Assembly: GCF_963082655.1 (NCBI RefSeq)
Contig: NC_081553.1
Span: 33,707,978-33,771,977, forward strand
DNA: 64,000 nt
Direction: 5' to 3'
Origin: Stomoxys calcitrans
Taxonomy: Eukaryota > Arthropoda > Insecta > Diptera > Muscidae
The notes beneath the pieces are model-generated. The model was not told where the DNA came from. It searched no databases and saw only the letters and a list, made by a program, of their open reading frames with translations. Made by a program: the position numbers and the translations under genes. Shown one piece after another: positions 22,736 to 34,217 of this stretch. Position 1 is the first letter of the stretch, and each line of letters starts with the position of its first letter.

Positions 22736-23690
22736 TTGTCATTATGTAATTTGCAAGAATTTCCATATTAATATGCATGTATATGCACATTTGGTATATG
22801 GAACTATTTAAACTGCTTTTGTACAAATGTCTTGTATGCGAATTAAAATGCATGACAGAGACTAATACGTGGAGTATACGCAAATCCCCTCTAACACACA
22901 CCTAACACTTGGACTTTTAAGTCTAATTGTAAGCTACCGCTGTACTCATGCCCTTATGCCTCAGCATTTGAACGCATATCTCATGCATTGCTTTCATGTC
23001 GACAAGATAAATCTTCAGACACTTGCTGAATATCATTGAGAGTTTTGTCGTGTAAACAAACTCTTTTTCATAAATGACAAAAAGGCCGAAGATTATAACA
23101 AATTTGTACGTTTGCCAGCTTAAAGATGTTGGCTTATTTTTATCTTTGAATTGCATTTGAAAACGGCGACCAAGACGCAGAGGAATGGCAAAGAAAAAGC
23201 ACATGTAGCATATTTTGGAGGCATTTAGATGCGCTACATTCGACACGAAGGGTTCATAGGCAAGATCGATATTTCTTTTTTTTTTTTAATTTAGAAAACT
23301 TTGTCACTCTCAATGTATTCAGTGAACTCAAATTTTCATCATAACGTACAAGTAGACAAACGAACAACGTCTGAAAATCATTAAAATTCTTTACCAAAAT
23401 TCTGAGTTGGTGACCGCTACTTTGAGGGCATTAACTTAAATTTTTAGTCATAGTTCTCGAAGCTCATATTTGGCTTAATGGATTCGTCGAAAAGCAAAAT
23501 ATGCATTATCTGCCGGGTTAAAATCCATTCATTTCATCCACAAAACAAAGCTTTTTGGTAAGGTTTGCATGCCGTCGTCGTCATTGGGCCGTACTTCTTC
23601 GTCAAAGATACCAATCTATACCAAGAATTTTCAACGCTACCACACTATGCCTATTATTTTAGGCCTAAATTCGCAGATATGGACCTAAAT
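22736..23690. other. Unassigned interval
   Basis: No recognised repeat or gene. A reverse frame of 107 codons (22923-23246) lacks recognisable motifs and is not supported by any second line of evidence. Confidence 0.4.
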
Positions 23691-24258
23691 GAAGAATTGC
23701 TCAAGAATTTCAATCGAGAGATCATTTTATATAGGAGCTGTATTAGGTTTAAGACCGATTCACATATTCATACTTGGGTCGTATGTTGGCTGAGAAGTTA
23801 GTGGGCAAAATTTCAGCCAAATTGGACAAGAATACTAGTAGTATAATCGGGAGATCTCTTTACATGGCGGCTATATCAGATTTTGAAGTAATTTGGACCA
23901 TATTTGACACATCTGTTTAATACCATAAAAAATGTCTAGTTCAAAATTTCAACTAATTCGGATTAGAATTGCTTCCTCCAAAGGCTCAAAAATTATATTC
24001 GGGAAACTGGTTTATATGGAAGCTACATCTAAACGTAAACCGATTTGGGCCATTTGCAATTCTAATCGACCAATATTATTACGAAATATTTATCCAAAAT
24101 TTCAGGAGCCTAGCTTTACTCAAACGATAATTAGCTTGCTTTTGACGGACTTGGTTAGATCATCTTAAAAGGTCACGATGAAGAATGTATAGACGAATAT
24201 TTCAAGGTGTTGCAAACAGAATGACAAGATTTGCATCCTTTTATGGATGGTATAAAAA
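23691..24258 (-). mobile_element. Decayed DINE-1-like element
   Basis: Monomer phrases TATATAGGAGCTGTATTAGG and TTTACATGGCGGCTATATCAG, a diverged leader (AGCCTAGCTTTACTCAAACG) and the end CTTTTATGGATGGTATAAAA are visible. The palindrome and GTCY tract are absent. Confidence 0.6.
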
Positions 24259-24733
24259 AGTGGTCAATTCCTTATTAGAAAACCCGTGGCCTGTGCAAGC
24301 ACTCCAAGGAGAGGAATGGACAGACGAATATTACGGGGTCTCTTGAGCGAATCGTCAAATGGAGAACGACACTGGCGGGATAAGCAAAAGTGTAATTTTT
24401 CGCATTTACACATTCCAAAAGAAAGAGGATGGCGTCATTTCAGCACATTTTCGCAAAGCATCCGTTTTTTTTGCACCGGTGACATGACTTCTTGAGTGTT
24501 TTTTTCGGCGGTATTTCTGAACTTCATTGTGCAGTTGGTCGAAGAACCTTTTTGGAAGGAGAACTTCAGGAAATCATCCTGAAGTCCCATTCCAAATAGT
24601 CGTATAGTGGTCGTAGTGGTCGAGTCGTAGTACGGATCTAGTCAGATATGCAGCGAAGCCCTTGAGGGACCGCCCCCGGACTACATATAGCAGAGTTTTC
24701 TTCCCGGTGTCTCGGCGTTACCGTTGCGCCTAT
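24259..24733. other. Unassigned interval with a small hairpin
   Basis: No recognised gene. ACTTCAGGA-AATCA-TCCTGAAGT forms a perfect 9-bp-arm hairpin near 24564-24586. Part of the right side may belong to the LINE that follows. Confidence 0.4.
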
Positions 24734-24919
24734 CATGTTTGAAGATCCTGCCGCAGAGAAAGTATAACGGACGTTGAGTGTAAACTTCTTTACCGACAGT
24801 AAAATTGTCATAAGGGCAATAACAACCATGTTTGAAGATCCTGCTGCAGAGAAAGTATAACGGACGTCGAGTGTAAACTTCTTAACCGACAGTAAAATTG
24901 TCATAAGGCCAATAACAAC
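24734..24919 (+). repeat. 93-bp tandem duplication within the LINE RNase H region
   Basis: CATGTTTGAAGATCCTGC starts two copies at 24734 and 24827, each 93 bp (31 codons) and each containing the TDSKIVIR codons. They differ at only a handful of positions. The sister LINE at 6700 shows one copy. Confidence 0.9.
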
Positions 24920-25617
24920 CACGACGGTAAGGTCACGAAAAGTCTTGCAGTGTAAGCCTTCTCTGAGGATGGCAAAAACCGCTTCGTTTGGGTGCCAGAT
25001 CATAACGGAGTTAGGGGAAACGAGTTAACGGTGAAGGCCAAATGACTGCCGTCAATAAACTTGGTTAACCCGAAGCCTTTCGGGTCGACGCAGCCCCAGT
25101 TAAGGGAGTGGGCGACGAATTGTGGAACAGCGAAAGGGTTGGTAGTAGGGCGAAAATCCTATGGGGGGATCCAGATCGTGAGAAGACGAGGCTATTACTG
25201 AACGGAAGCAAGAAGGAGGTCAGTATAGCTATTGGTATCATAACGGGACACATAGGACTACGGGCTCACTTATGAAAAATCGGTGCGGTAAGTCATAGCA
25301 TGTGTAGGGCATGCGGGGAAGATGATGGGATGTTGGAGCATTTCCTTTGTCATTGCCCGGCATTCGCGTCTAATAGATACCGGCATTTAGGTAGAGACAC
25401 AATACCAGATGTTAACCAACTTAGGGGAGTGGTATTAAAAATACAATAGTTAAGGATTTTATAAATAGCACGGAATTCCTAACTTAAAAGTTTTCTTTTT
25501 AGAGGTTACTTTATAGTTTTCAGAGCGCACAACAAGCCAATTACTGGCTTAGGTGTATGCCCATAGTGGCATGGGGTGGATTAATACCTGCACCCTCCTT
25601 TCAACCTAACCTAACCT
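24734..25617 (+). pseudogene. Degenerate LINE 3' half (RNase H and 3' UTR)
   Basis: The forward translation includes TDSKIVIRAIT (an RNase H active-site segment), then INLVNPKPFGSTQPQLREWA, which matches NLVKPKPFGPMQSELSEWA of the reverse LINE. It then has CGEDDGMLEHFLCHCPAF-like sequence near 25315-25365. Its 3' UTR (GCCAATTACTGGCTTAGGTGT) is nearly identical to the 3' part of the 6009-8083 element and ends CAACCTAACCTAACCTAG, a plausible true LINE 3' end. Several stops and frameshifts are present, and the RT domain is absent, so it is 5'-truncated. Confidence 0.85.
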
Positions 25618-25739
25618 AGGTATATCAACTGGTGGCGATTTGGGCAGATTGCCCTTTGTACCTTAGGCCCGAGCTTGACGGTTAATGCTTAGCCTACTAA
25701 GTTGCAAGAGTCTACGTAATGGTCCATTAGCGTTTTCTT

Positions 25740-25890
25740 CGGCTATAAGCTGGACGAACCGCTGACGGAGCTTTGCGTCGGCTCCGTACTGATCCCAAAC
25801 TCTGCAAGATAGTTCTACTTGGCGTCAGCAACGACAAACGCTGTATAGTGGGCATCTTATTGACAGATGATGTCTTGTCCGACACTTAAA
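25740..25890 (+). pseudogene. Possible fragment of another non-LTR element
   Basis: The forward translation LLGVSNDKRCIVGILLTDD recalls the post-RNase H segment (…GV…VVGVLTGHC) of insect LINEs. The match is short and I am unsure. Confidence 0.3.
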
Positions 25891-25936
25891 TATTAAAATC
25901 AAAATATACGTCTGTTATATTCCTTTCTCAAGATTC

Positions 25937-26245
25937 CTGATCGGGCGCCACCGTTTGCTATGAAGCGACCATCTCAAGTGTGTGTCCCCTCTCTTAGGGT
26001 CCCTGATCAGACGCCACTTTTTGCTACAAAGCCCCTATGCGCCCCTCGTTGGCTGGCCAACGAAGTTGTCCTCCGCCTGCCTCGACGGCTTCCCTGCTTA
26101 GGCTATAAATCCATGACGCAGTATAGACGCTACCTTGTTGTCTGCATAGTCGTCATCGTTTTGATAAACGTATTGACAAGCACTGTCGTGTCAGGCCTCC
26201 ACTACTCTTTTCTATACCCATTTAAAAGTAGCTGCTCGGGCGCCA
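25937..26245 (-). other. Three lysine-tRNA primer-binding-site-like motifs
   Basis: Minus-strand TGGCGCCCGATCAG (25937-25950), TGGCGTCTGATCAG (26003-26016) and TGGCGCCCGAGCAG (26232-26245) match TGGCGCCCGAACAG, the complement of a lysine tRNA 3' end, at 13, 11 and 13 of 14 positions. The first two lie in a 66-bp tandem repeat. No LTR or gag frame was identified nearby, so this may be only the leader of a decayed LTR retrotransposon. Confidence 0.35.
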
Positions 26246-26525
26246 CTGATCGAAGTCTTATTAGAACACCACATACAAATTTCGTGACCCTAAAGAAGTG
26301 AAGATCGATGAATATGGGTTCTTTATAAGGTTAAGGTCTAATTGGGAATATTTTAATACAGATAATTGCAGACATTATATTTCATGATGTACTCCATGAT
26401 GTACGTCATGATATTTTCTTTTCTGAAAAGAATACATGCTGATAGTAATCTAAAAGAAACGACTTCGGAAGAGGCTGTGTGGACATGGAAGAAGATGAAA
26501 CACCATCTGGTCTCTAGCTACTTTG

Positions 26526-27017
26526 GACTAAGTTAGCAGTTTAGAAACAAGGCCACCTCTCGACAGACGAAGATTACACCAAACAAGACACAGATACTAC
26601 CCGTGCTGTTATATGGTTCTGAAGCATGGGTACTTGTGAAAGCAGATGAGGCAGTGCTTGGAGTATTTGAGAGAAATATTCTTCGTAAAATATATGGACC
26701 AGTTTGCACTAACGGAGAATATAGGCGACCTATGAATCACGAGCTGTATGACGACGATAGCATAGTTACACGCATCAAAATACAACGGCTGCTTTGGCTA
26801 GGTCATGCTGTCAGAATGGATGAAGAAGCTCCAGCAAATAAGTATTTTCAAGGCAAACATGGTGGTACACGCAAACCGGGAAGAGTAAAAGCCCAATGAA
26901 AAGATCAAGTTGTGGGAGACACTTCGAAACTTGGTGTCAGAGATTTTGGAATGAGCGCAGAAGATCGAGGTGTTTGGAACGCTATTCTACGTAGTGGAAC
27001 AAATATTCTCTCATAGC
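26526..27017 (+). pseudogene. Non-LTR reverse transcriptase C-terminal fragment
   Basis: The forward frame carries ILPVLLYGSEAWVLVKADEA, VFERNILRKIYGPVC and IKIQRLLWLGHAVRMDEEAP, then KLGVRDFGMSAEDRGVWNAI after a stop at 26897. This is the RT thumb and C-terminal tail characteristic of a group of insect LINE endonuclease-reverse transcriptases distinct from the family at 6009 and 24734. A stop at about 26535 and another at 26897 break it. Catalytic RT motifs are absent (5' truncation). Confidence 0.75.
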
Positions 27018-27139
27018 CAATTAAAGTAAAGTAAGGTAGAGAGAGCTATGGTTTGACATATACACATCCTTCAAAACTATGGTGCAGGTCAAATCATAAT
27101 TGGATATATTAATTGCTTTATATATCGTACTTCGTACTT

Positions 27140-27357
27140 AGGTATTGAACCCATATTCAGTGCCCGATTTTGCTGAATTTTGGACTATTGAATTATGGCG
27201 GATTCGACCCAGTTGGGTCCATATTTGTGTATTATTGCATAAGGTTCAGAATTGCGCAGTTTTCAACCGAACTTAAAAGGAATGTTGTTTATATATAGTC
27301 GAAATGGAGGGTACCCAAAATTCGACCCTGCCGATTTTAATGCCTTATTACTTTTCA
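27140..27357 (+). repeat. Decayed DINE-1-like 3' end
   Basis: CCCGATTTTGCTGAATTTTGG at 27162, the box GGAGGGTACCC, the near palindrome ATTCGACCCTGCCGATTTTA and TTATTACTTTT at 27345-27357 mark a diverged terminus. Confidence 0.55.
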
Positions 27358-27389
27358 AAATTGTATTTCTTTAAAATATTTTTTATTGT

Positions 27390-29790
27390 TTTTTTTTTTT
27401 ATACCCACCACCATAGGAGTCATTCTAGTCATTCCGTTTGTAACACCTCGAAATATTGATCTAAGACCCCATAAAGTATATATATATCCTTGATCGTCTC
27501 GACATTCTGAGTAATCTGGCCATGTAAAATCACGATAGCGGTCGAACATGTAAAACTGCTTGAAGTTTTGCATATATATATACTATTGATGTAGGTCGTT
27601 GGGGATTGCAAATGACCCACATCGGTTCAGATTTGGATATACACACACCTAATAAACCAATCTCCCGATTTGACTTCTTAAGCCAATTGAATTTTGTCCG
27701 TTTTGTTTTATGACTTTCAACATCTGTGTCAAGTGCGGTCTAAATCGGTCTATAACCTGATGTAGCTCCCATATAATCCGATCTTCAGATTTTACTTCTT
27801 GAGCCCTTACAAGACGCATTTTTTGTTCGATTTGGCTGAAATTTTCCACAAATTGTTCTGTTACAACTTCCAGCAACTGCGTCAAGTACGCAAACTTTTG
27901 AAGAAGTAAAGCAAGGCGCTAGAAATTTTGCACAAATACTTCTTATTAGTGTAGGGCGGTTCGGATTGTAAATGGGCTTAATCGGTCCATGGTTTAATAT
28001 GGCTGCCATATAAACCGATCTTGGATCTTGACTTCTTGAGCTTCTAGAGAGCGCAATTTTTATCCGATTTGGCTGAAATTTTGCATGACGTATTTTATTC
28101 TTACTTTCAACAACTGTGTCAAATAAGGTTCAAATCGGTTCGTAACCTGATATAGCTGCCATATAAACCGATCTGGGATCTTGACTTCTTGAGCCTCTAG
28201 AGGTCGCAATTATTATCCGATTTGCCTGAAATTTCGCACATATCCTTTGGGTATGACATCCAATTACTGTGTTAAGTATGGTCTAAATCATTTAATAACC
28301 TTATAAAGCTGTCATATAAACCCATCTGGGATCTTGACTTCTTATGCCTCTAGAGGGCGCTAGTCTTATCCGATTTGGTTGAAATTTTGCTCGTAACGTT
28401 TTGGTACGACTTCCAACGATTGTGTCAAGTAAATCAGTCTATATTCTGATATACCTGCCATATAAACCGATCTTTGGTCTTGAATTCTTGAGCTTCTAGA
28501 GGGCGCAATTCTCATCCAATTTGGCTGAAATTTTACACATAGCCTTTGGGTATGGCATCCAACTGCTGTGCTAAGTATGGTCTAAATCATTTAATAACCT
28601 TATATAGCTGTCATATAAACTCATCTGGAATCTTGACTGCTTATGCCTCTAGAGGGCGCTAGTCTTATCCGATTTGGCTGAAATTTCGCACGTAACGTTT
28701 TGGTACGACTTCCAACGATTGTGTCAAGTAAATCAGTCTATAGCCTGATATAGCTGCCATATAAACTGATCTTGTGCCTTGATTTCTTGAGCTTCTAGAG
28801 GGCGCAATTCTCATCCAATTTGGCTGAAATCCTATCCTTTGGGTATGACATCCAACTACCTTGCTAAGTATGGTCTAAATCATTTAATAACCTTATAAAG
28901 CTGTCATATAAACCCATCTGGGATCTTGACTTCTTATGCCTCTAGAGGGCGCTAGTCTTATCCGATTTGGTTGAAATTTTGCTCGTAACGTTTTGGTACG
29001 ACTTCCAACGATTGTGTCAAGTAAATCAGTCTATATCCTGATATAGTTGCCATATAAACCGATCTTGGGTCTTGAATTCTTGAGCTTCTAGAGGGCGCAA
29101 TTCTCATCCAATTTGGCTAAAATTTCGCACATATCCTTTGGGTATGACATCCAATTACTGTGCTAAGTATGGTCTAAATTAGTTAATAACCTAATATAGC
29201 TGTCATATAAACCCATCTGGGATCTTGATTTCTTATGCCTCTAGGTGGCGCTAGTGTTATCCGTTTTGTCTGAAATTGTCCATGAAGTATTTCGGTATGA
29301 CTTCCAACAATTGTACTAAGTATGGTTTCAGTCGGTCTATAAACTGATATAGCTGCCATGTAAATCGATCTGGGATCTTGACTTCTTGATCCACTAGAGG
29401 GCGCTAGTCTTATCCATTTTAGCTGAAATTTTGCATAAAGTATTTGGTTGTTGTGACTTCCAAAAACCATGCTAAGTTTGGTTCAAATCGGTATATAACC
29501 CGATATAGCTGCCATATAAACCGATCTGGGATATTGACTTCGTAGGCCTCTAGAGGGCGCAATTCTTATCCGATTTAAAATGTTGTACTACGGCTTCTCC
29601 CATGACCTTCAATAAACGTGGTCCGAAACGATTTATAGCCGGTTACAGCTCCCACATAAACCTGTCTCCCGATTATGTTTCTTGAGCCCCTACAAGGCGC
29701 AATTCTTAGCCTAAAGAACTAAAATATTACCCAATGACTTCTACTATGGTCTTCAACATTTAATTCATTTATGATCCAAATCTTGATGTA
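27390..29790 (+). mobile_element. DINE-1-like element with expanded array, 3' end missing
   Basis: It starts TTTTTATACCCACCACCATAG, with the CATAAAGTATATATATCC block. The GTCY microsatellite is absent: GGCCATGTAAAATCACGATA joins directly. More than a dozen monomers follow. Between about 28180 and 29520 they are organised as a dimer (see separate entry). The array fades at about 29790 without a palindrome or ACTTGTTT end. Confidence 0.7.
28331..29521 (+). repeat. Higher-order dimer repeat, period about 293-299 bp
   Basis: The marker ATCTTGACTTCTTATGCCTC recurs at about 28331, 28630, 28923 and 29221. Each period holds two monomers: one with GGGCGCTAGTCTTATCCG and CGTAACGTTTTGGTACGAC, the other with GGGCGCAATTCTCATCCAA and CCTTTGGGTATG. 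Confidence 0.85.
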
Positions 29791-30395
29791 ATATTTTTTT
29801 CTTTCTCTTATTTCGACTTTAAAAAGTATTCACAATTCGACCACACCTCTCATTTCAAAATTCATTATCTTTTACATTCCCATTGCAATTTCTCCTCTGT
29901 CTCTATTTTCTTTTGCAGATTAAAAATAAGAAAAAAAAAATAAACAAATTTGTCGTTTTCGGCTTAATGCTGTAACAAGCGATGTCTGGCTGAAAAGGCT
30001 AAAGACTACGTGATTCGTGTTTCGTATGTGCTTTGAAAGTTGAAACACGAAAGGCTTTTCGTAGTTTTCCTAATGTCTGTCGCACATGACAAATGAGTGT
30101 GGAAGTTTAAAAGGTGTTGAATGGTGTTTAAATCATTTTTCAAACATATTTGGTCGGTGTTTTTTGTCATGGGCTTAATAGTTTTCATCTTTATGTTGTT
30201 TTTTCTTTTCCTTCTTCTTCTAAGCCTTTGCGTGCAATAGGAATTTTGATTTTCTTCTTACCACTTAAAAGTGTGATATTGTCAGATGGAGAAGTCTTAA
30301 AAGGAAAATAAATTTTCTAATTTATTTGCCTAGGGGATTTAACATGAAAAACATGATGGATTACAATTGCTTGGTATATGGCTAACTTATAAAGG
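29791..30395. other. Unassigned AT-rich interval
   Basis: Nothing recognised; pyrimidine-rich stretches and A-runs only. Confidence 0.4.
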
Positions 30396-31203
30396 ATGTG
30401 CACATAGCTTCAATAATAAAGCTAAAATTGAAATCGAATTATAAATGCGCCTTTTATGGGGCCAAGACTTTAAATCGAGATATCGGTCTGTATGGCAGCT
30501 ATATCAAATTTCGACCGATTTGGGCCAAGATGCAAAAAAATGTAGAAGAGCCTAACACAACGCGCTGTCCCAAATTTCGGCGAAATCGGACAATAAATGC
30601 CCCTTTTAAGGACTCAAAACCTTAAGGCGAGAGATCGGTCCATATGGCAGCTATATTCAAATCTAGACCGATCTGGGCCAAATTGAAGAAGGACATCGAA
30701 TAGCCTAACACAACTCACTGTCCCAAATTTCAGCAAAATCGGATAATAAATGTGACTTTTATGGGCCTAAGACCCTAAATCGGAGGATCGGTCTATATGG
30801 CAGCTATATCCAAATCTGAACCGATCTGAGCCAAATTGACGAAGGATGTCGAAGGGCCTAACTCAACTCATTGTCCCAAATTTCGGCAAATTGGATAATA
30901 AATGTGGCTTTTATGGGCCTAAGACCCTAAATTGGCAGATCGGTCTATATGGGGGATATATGAAGATATAGTCCGATATAGCTCATCTTCGAACTTAACC
31001 TGCTTATGGACAAAAAAAGAATCTATTCAAATCTATTAAAGACTGTAGAGTGATTTCAACAGACGGACATGTCTAGATCATCTTAGATTTTTACGCTGAT
31101 CAAGAATATATATACGATATAGGGTCGGAAATTGGTATTTCGATGTGTTGCAAACGGAATGACTAAATGAATATACCCCCTATTCTACGGTGGTGGGTAT
31201 AAT
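30396..31203 (-). mobile_element. DINE-1-like element, type B, 3' end missing
   Basis: Three to four type B monomers are followed by the leader (AACTTAACCTGCTTATGGAC), a shortened GTCY region (CAACAGACGGACATGTCTAG), the AATATATATACGATATAGGG block and the end CTACGGTGGTGGGTATAATA. The palindrome side is missing. Confidence 0.7.
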
Positions 31204-32460
31204 AAAGCTTCTATGAACCGAACAAAGATGATCAAGAGACCGGCTTACATGGGAGTTATATCAGATTATTGACAGATTTGAAACATATTTGGCACAGTAG
31301 TTCGAAGTCATAACAGAACATTACATGCAAAACTTCAGCCACATCGGACAAAAAATTACGGCTTGAAGAAATCAAATCGGGAGATCGGTTTATATGGGAG
31401 CTATATCAGGTTATAGACCGATTTGAACCTTACTTAGCACTGTTGTTGGAGGTTATAACAGAACACTATATGAACCAGTAAGGAAAAGAAAAAGTCGGTC
31501 GGAGCCGACTATATAATACCCTACGCATACCTTACAATTATAAATTCGGGCAATACATATTCGGGCAATATATAGATATATATGTATATGAGAGCCATAT
31601 CTAAATCTGATCCGACTTTCAAACAGATCGTTTGAAAATTGTAGCTACTACGGCCATTTAAGTACTAATCGGGCGATACATATATATGGGAGCTATATCC
31701 AAATCTGAACCGATTTGGATGAAATTTTGCAGATATTTTAAAATCGGTAACGAAACAGTCCATGCCAAATTTTGTGAAGATCGGTTGAAAATTGTAGATA
31801 TGGCGGCCATTTAAGTGCAATTCGGGCGACACATATATATGGGAGCTATATCCAAATCTGAACCGACTTTTACCTAAATCAATAACGTTCGTTCTTGAGT
31901 CAAAAAAGTGACACGTGCAAAATTTCGTGACGATTGGACAACAACTACGACCTCTACCTTGATTACAAGATTACAAGGACTCACAGACGGACATGGCTAA
32001 ACCGAATCAGAAAGTGATTCTGAGTCGATCAGTATACCTATCTTTGGGCCTAGCTCTTCTCCTTCTTAGCGTTGCAAACAAATGCACAAACTTATAACAT
32101 CCTGTACCCTAGTGGTGGTGTTGGGTATAACATTTCAGCCAAATCGGACAAAAATTGCCACTTCCAGGTTCTCAAGAAATAAATTCGGTAGTTTGATTTA
32201 TATGGGAGCTATATCCAAATCCGAACCGACATGGCCCGGTAGCAGTCCCCAACGACTTACATCAATACAAAGTATCTGTGCAAAATTTCAAGCGGCTAGC
32301 TTAACGCGTTCGGCTGCAATCGTAATTTCGACAGCTGGACAAACGGACTTGGCCGGATCGAATCAGAATGTCAAGACGATCCTGAATTTATATACTTTAT
32401 GGGGTCGCAGATCCTTTTTTTCGAGGTGTTACAAACATCTTATGGTGGTGGGTATAATAA
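31204..32460 (-). mobile_element. DINE-1-like element split by a nested element
   Basis: Monomers at 31210-31472 continue at 32131 (CATTTCAGCCAAATCGGAC) after the interruption at 31473-32130. It ends CTTATGGTGGTGGGTATAAT. Its left end begins AAAGCTTCTATGAACCGAAC, the internal sequence seen at 36880 and 45030, so the palindromic end was lost or displaced by the adjacent copy. Confidence 0.7.
31473..32130 (-). mobile_element. Divergent DINE-like element (type C), nested
   Basis: It has a different terminal palindrome, GTCGGTCGGAGCCGAC, followed by TATATAATACCCTAC. Two monomer-like units repeat (CATATATATGGGAGCTATATC), then a reduced CAGACGGACATGGCTAAACC segment, and it closes GTGGTGGTGTTGGGTATAA. 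The flanks 31472 and 32131 join to re-create an uninterrupted monomer of the host element. Confidence 0.7.
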
Positions 32461-33890
32461 AAACAAGTAAAAGCATGATAAGTTTGGCCGGGCCGAATCT
32501 TATATACCCTCCACCATGGATCGCATTTGTCGAGTTCTTTTCCCGGCATCTCTTCTTAGGCAAAAAAAGATAAAAGAAAAGATTTGCTCTGATATAAGAG
32601 CGGTATTAAGATATGGTCCGGTTCGGATTAAATTATATGTTGAAGACCTTTGTAAAATGTCTGCCAATTCGAATAAGAATTGCATACTTTGGGGGCTGAA
32701 GAAGTAAAATAGAGAAAACGATTTATGTAAGAGCTGTATCAGGCTATAGACGGATTCAGACCATAGTTAACACGCATGTTGATGGTCATGAGAGGATCCG
32801 TCGTACAAAATTTCAGGCAAATCGGACAGTAATTGCGCCCTCTAGTGGCTCAAGAAGTCAAGATCCCAGATCTGCTTATATGGCAGCTATATCAGGTTAT
32901 TGACCGATTTGAACCTTATTTGACAAAGTTGTTGGAAGTCAAAACAAAACACCTCATGCAGAATTTCAGGCAAATCGGATAATAGTTGCGACCTCTAGAG
33001 GCTCAAAAAGTCAAGATCCCAGATCGGCTTATATGGCAGCTATATCAGGCTATGAACCGATTTGAACCGTACTTGGCACAGTTGTTGAATATCATAGCAA
33101 AATACTTCGTGCAAAAATTCATTCAAATCGAATAAGAATTGCGCCCTCTAGAGGCTCAAGAAGTCAAGATCCCAGATCGGCTTATATGGCAGCTATATCA
33201 AGTTATTGACCGATTTGAACCTAATTTAGCACAGTTGTTGGAAGTCATAGCAAAACACGTCATGCAAAAATTCATTCAAATCGGATTAGAATTGCGCCCT
33301 CTAGGGGCTCAAGAAGTCAAGACCCAAGATCGGTTTATATGGCAGCTATATCAGGTTATAGACCGATTTGAACCATACTAGCCACAGTTGTTGGATATCA
33401 TAACAAAACAAGTCGTACAATATTCCATTCCAGTTGGATAAGAATTGCGCCCTCTAGAGGCTCAAGAAGTCAAGACCCGAGATCGAGATTTGAACCATAC
33501 TAGCCACAGTTGTTGGATATCATAACAAAATACGTCGCGCAAAATTTCATTCCAATCGGATAAGAATTGCGCCCTCTAGAGGCTTAAGAAATCAAGACCC
33601 AAGATCGGTTTATATGGCAGCTATATCAAAACATAGACCGATGTGGCCCATTTACTATCCCAACCCTAATAAGAAGCATTTGTGCAACTTTTCAAGCGCC
33701 TAGCTTTACTCCTTCAAAAGTTAGCGTGCTTTCGACGGACAGACGGAGGGGCATGGCTAGATCGACCTAAAATGTCACGACGTTCAAGAATATACATACT
33801 TTATGGCGTCTCAGCCTAATATTTCGAGTAGTTACAAACAGAATGACGGAATTAGTATACCCCCCATCCTATGGTGGAGGGTATAATAAA
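32461..33890 (-). mobile_element. DINE-1-like element, type A, complete
   Basis: AAACAAGTAAAAGCATGATA, the palindrome AGTTTGGCCGGGCCGAA (one arm mutated), TATACCCTCCACCATGG, about six monomers of 153 bp, a short GTCY tract at about 33736-33757, and the end CCTATGGTGGAGGGTATAAT. The first 230 bp parallel the copy at 9388. Confidence 0.78.
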
Positions 33891-33979
33891 GTTGGCAAAT
33901 CCATTAGGGGGTGTACATGACTTGCAAGTTAGAGAAAAAATTTGTGGATTTTTCTTTCACGAAAAGAAAAAATTTAATA

Positions 33980-34217
33980 TTGGGTTGCCCAAAAAGTAAT
34001 TGCGGATTTTTTAAAAGAAAGTAAATGCATTTTTTAATAAAACTTAGAATGAACTTTAATCAAATATACCTTTTTTGCACTTTTTTTCTAAAGCAAGCTA
34101 AAAGTAACAGCTGATAACTGATAGAAGAAAGAATGCAATTACAGAGTCACAAGCTGTGAAAAAATTTGTCAACGCCGACTATATGAAAAATCCGCAATTA
34201 CTTTTTGGGCAACCCAA
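33980..34217 (+). mobile_element. mariner-type MITE, copy 5
   Basis: 238 bp with TA at 33978-33979 and 34218-34219. Both terminal repeats (TTGGGTTGCCCAAAAAGTAA) are intact, the best-preserved copy in the window. Confidence 0.92.

Noticed and set aside
25960..26301. 113-codon frame as a membrane protein gene
   Set aside because: It overlaps the duplicated primer-site-like leader, has no recognisable domain and is unlikely to be coding.
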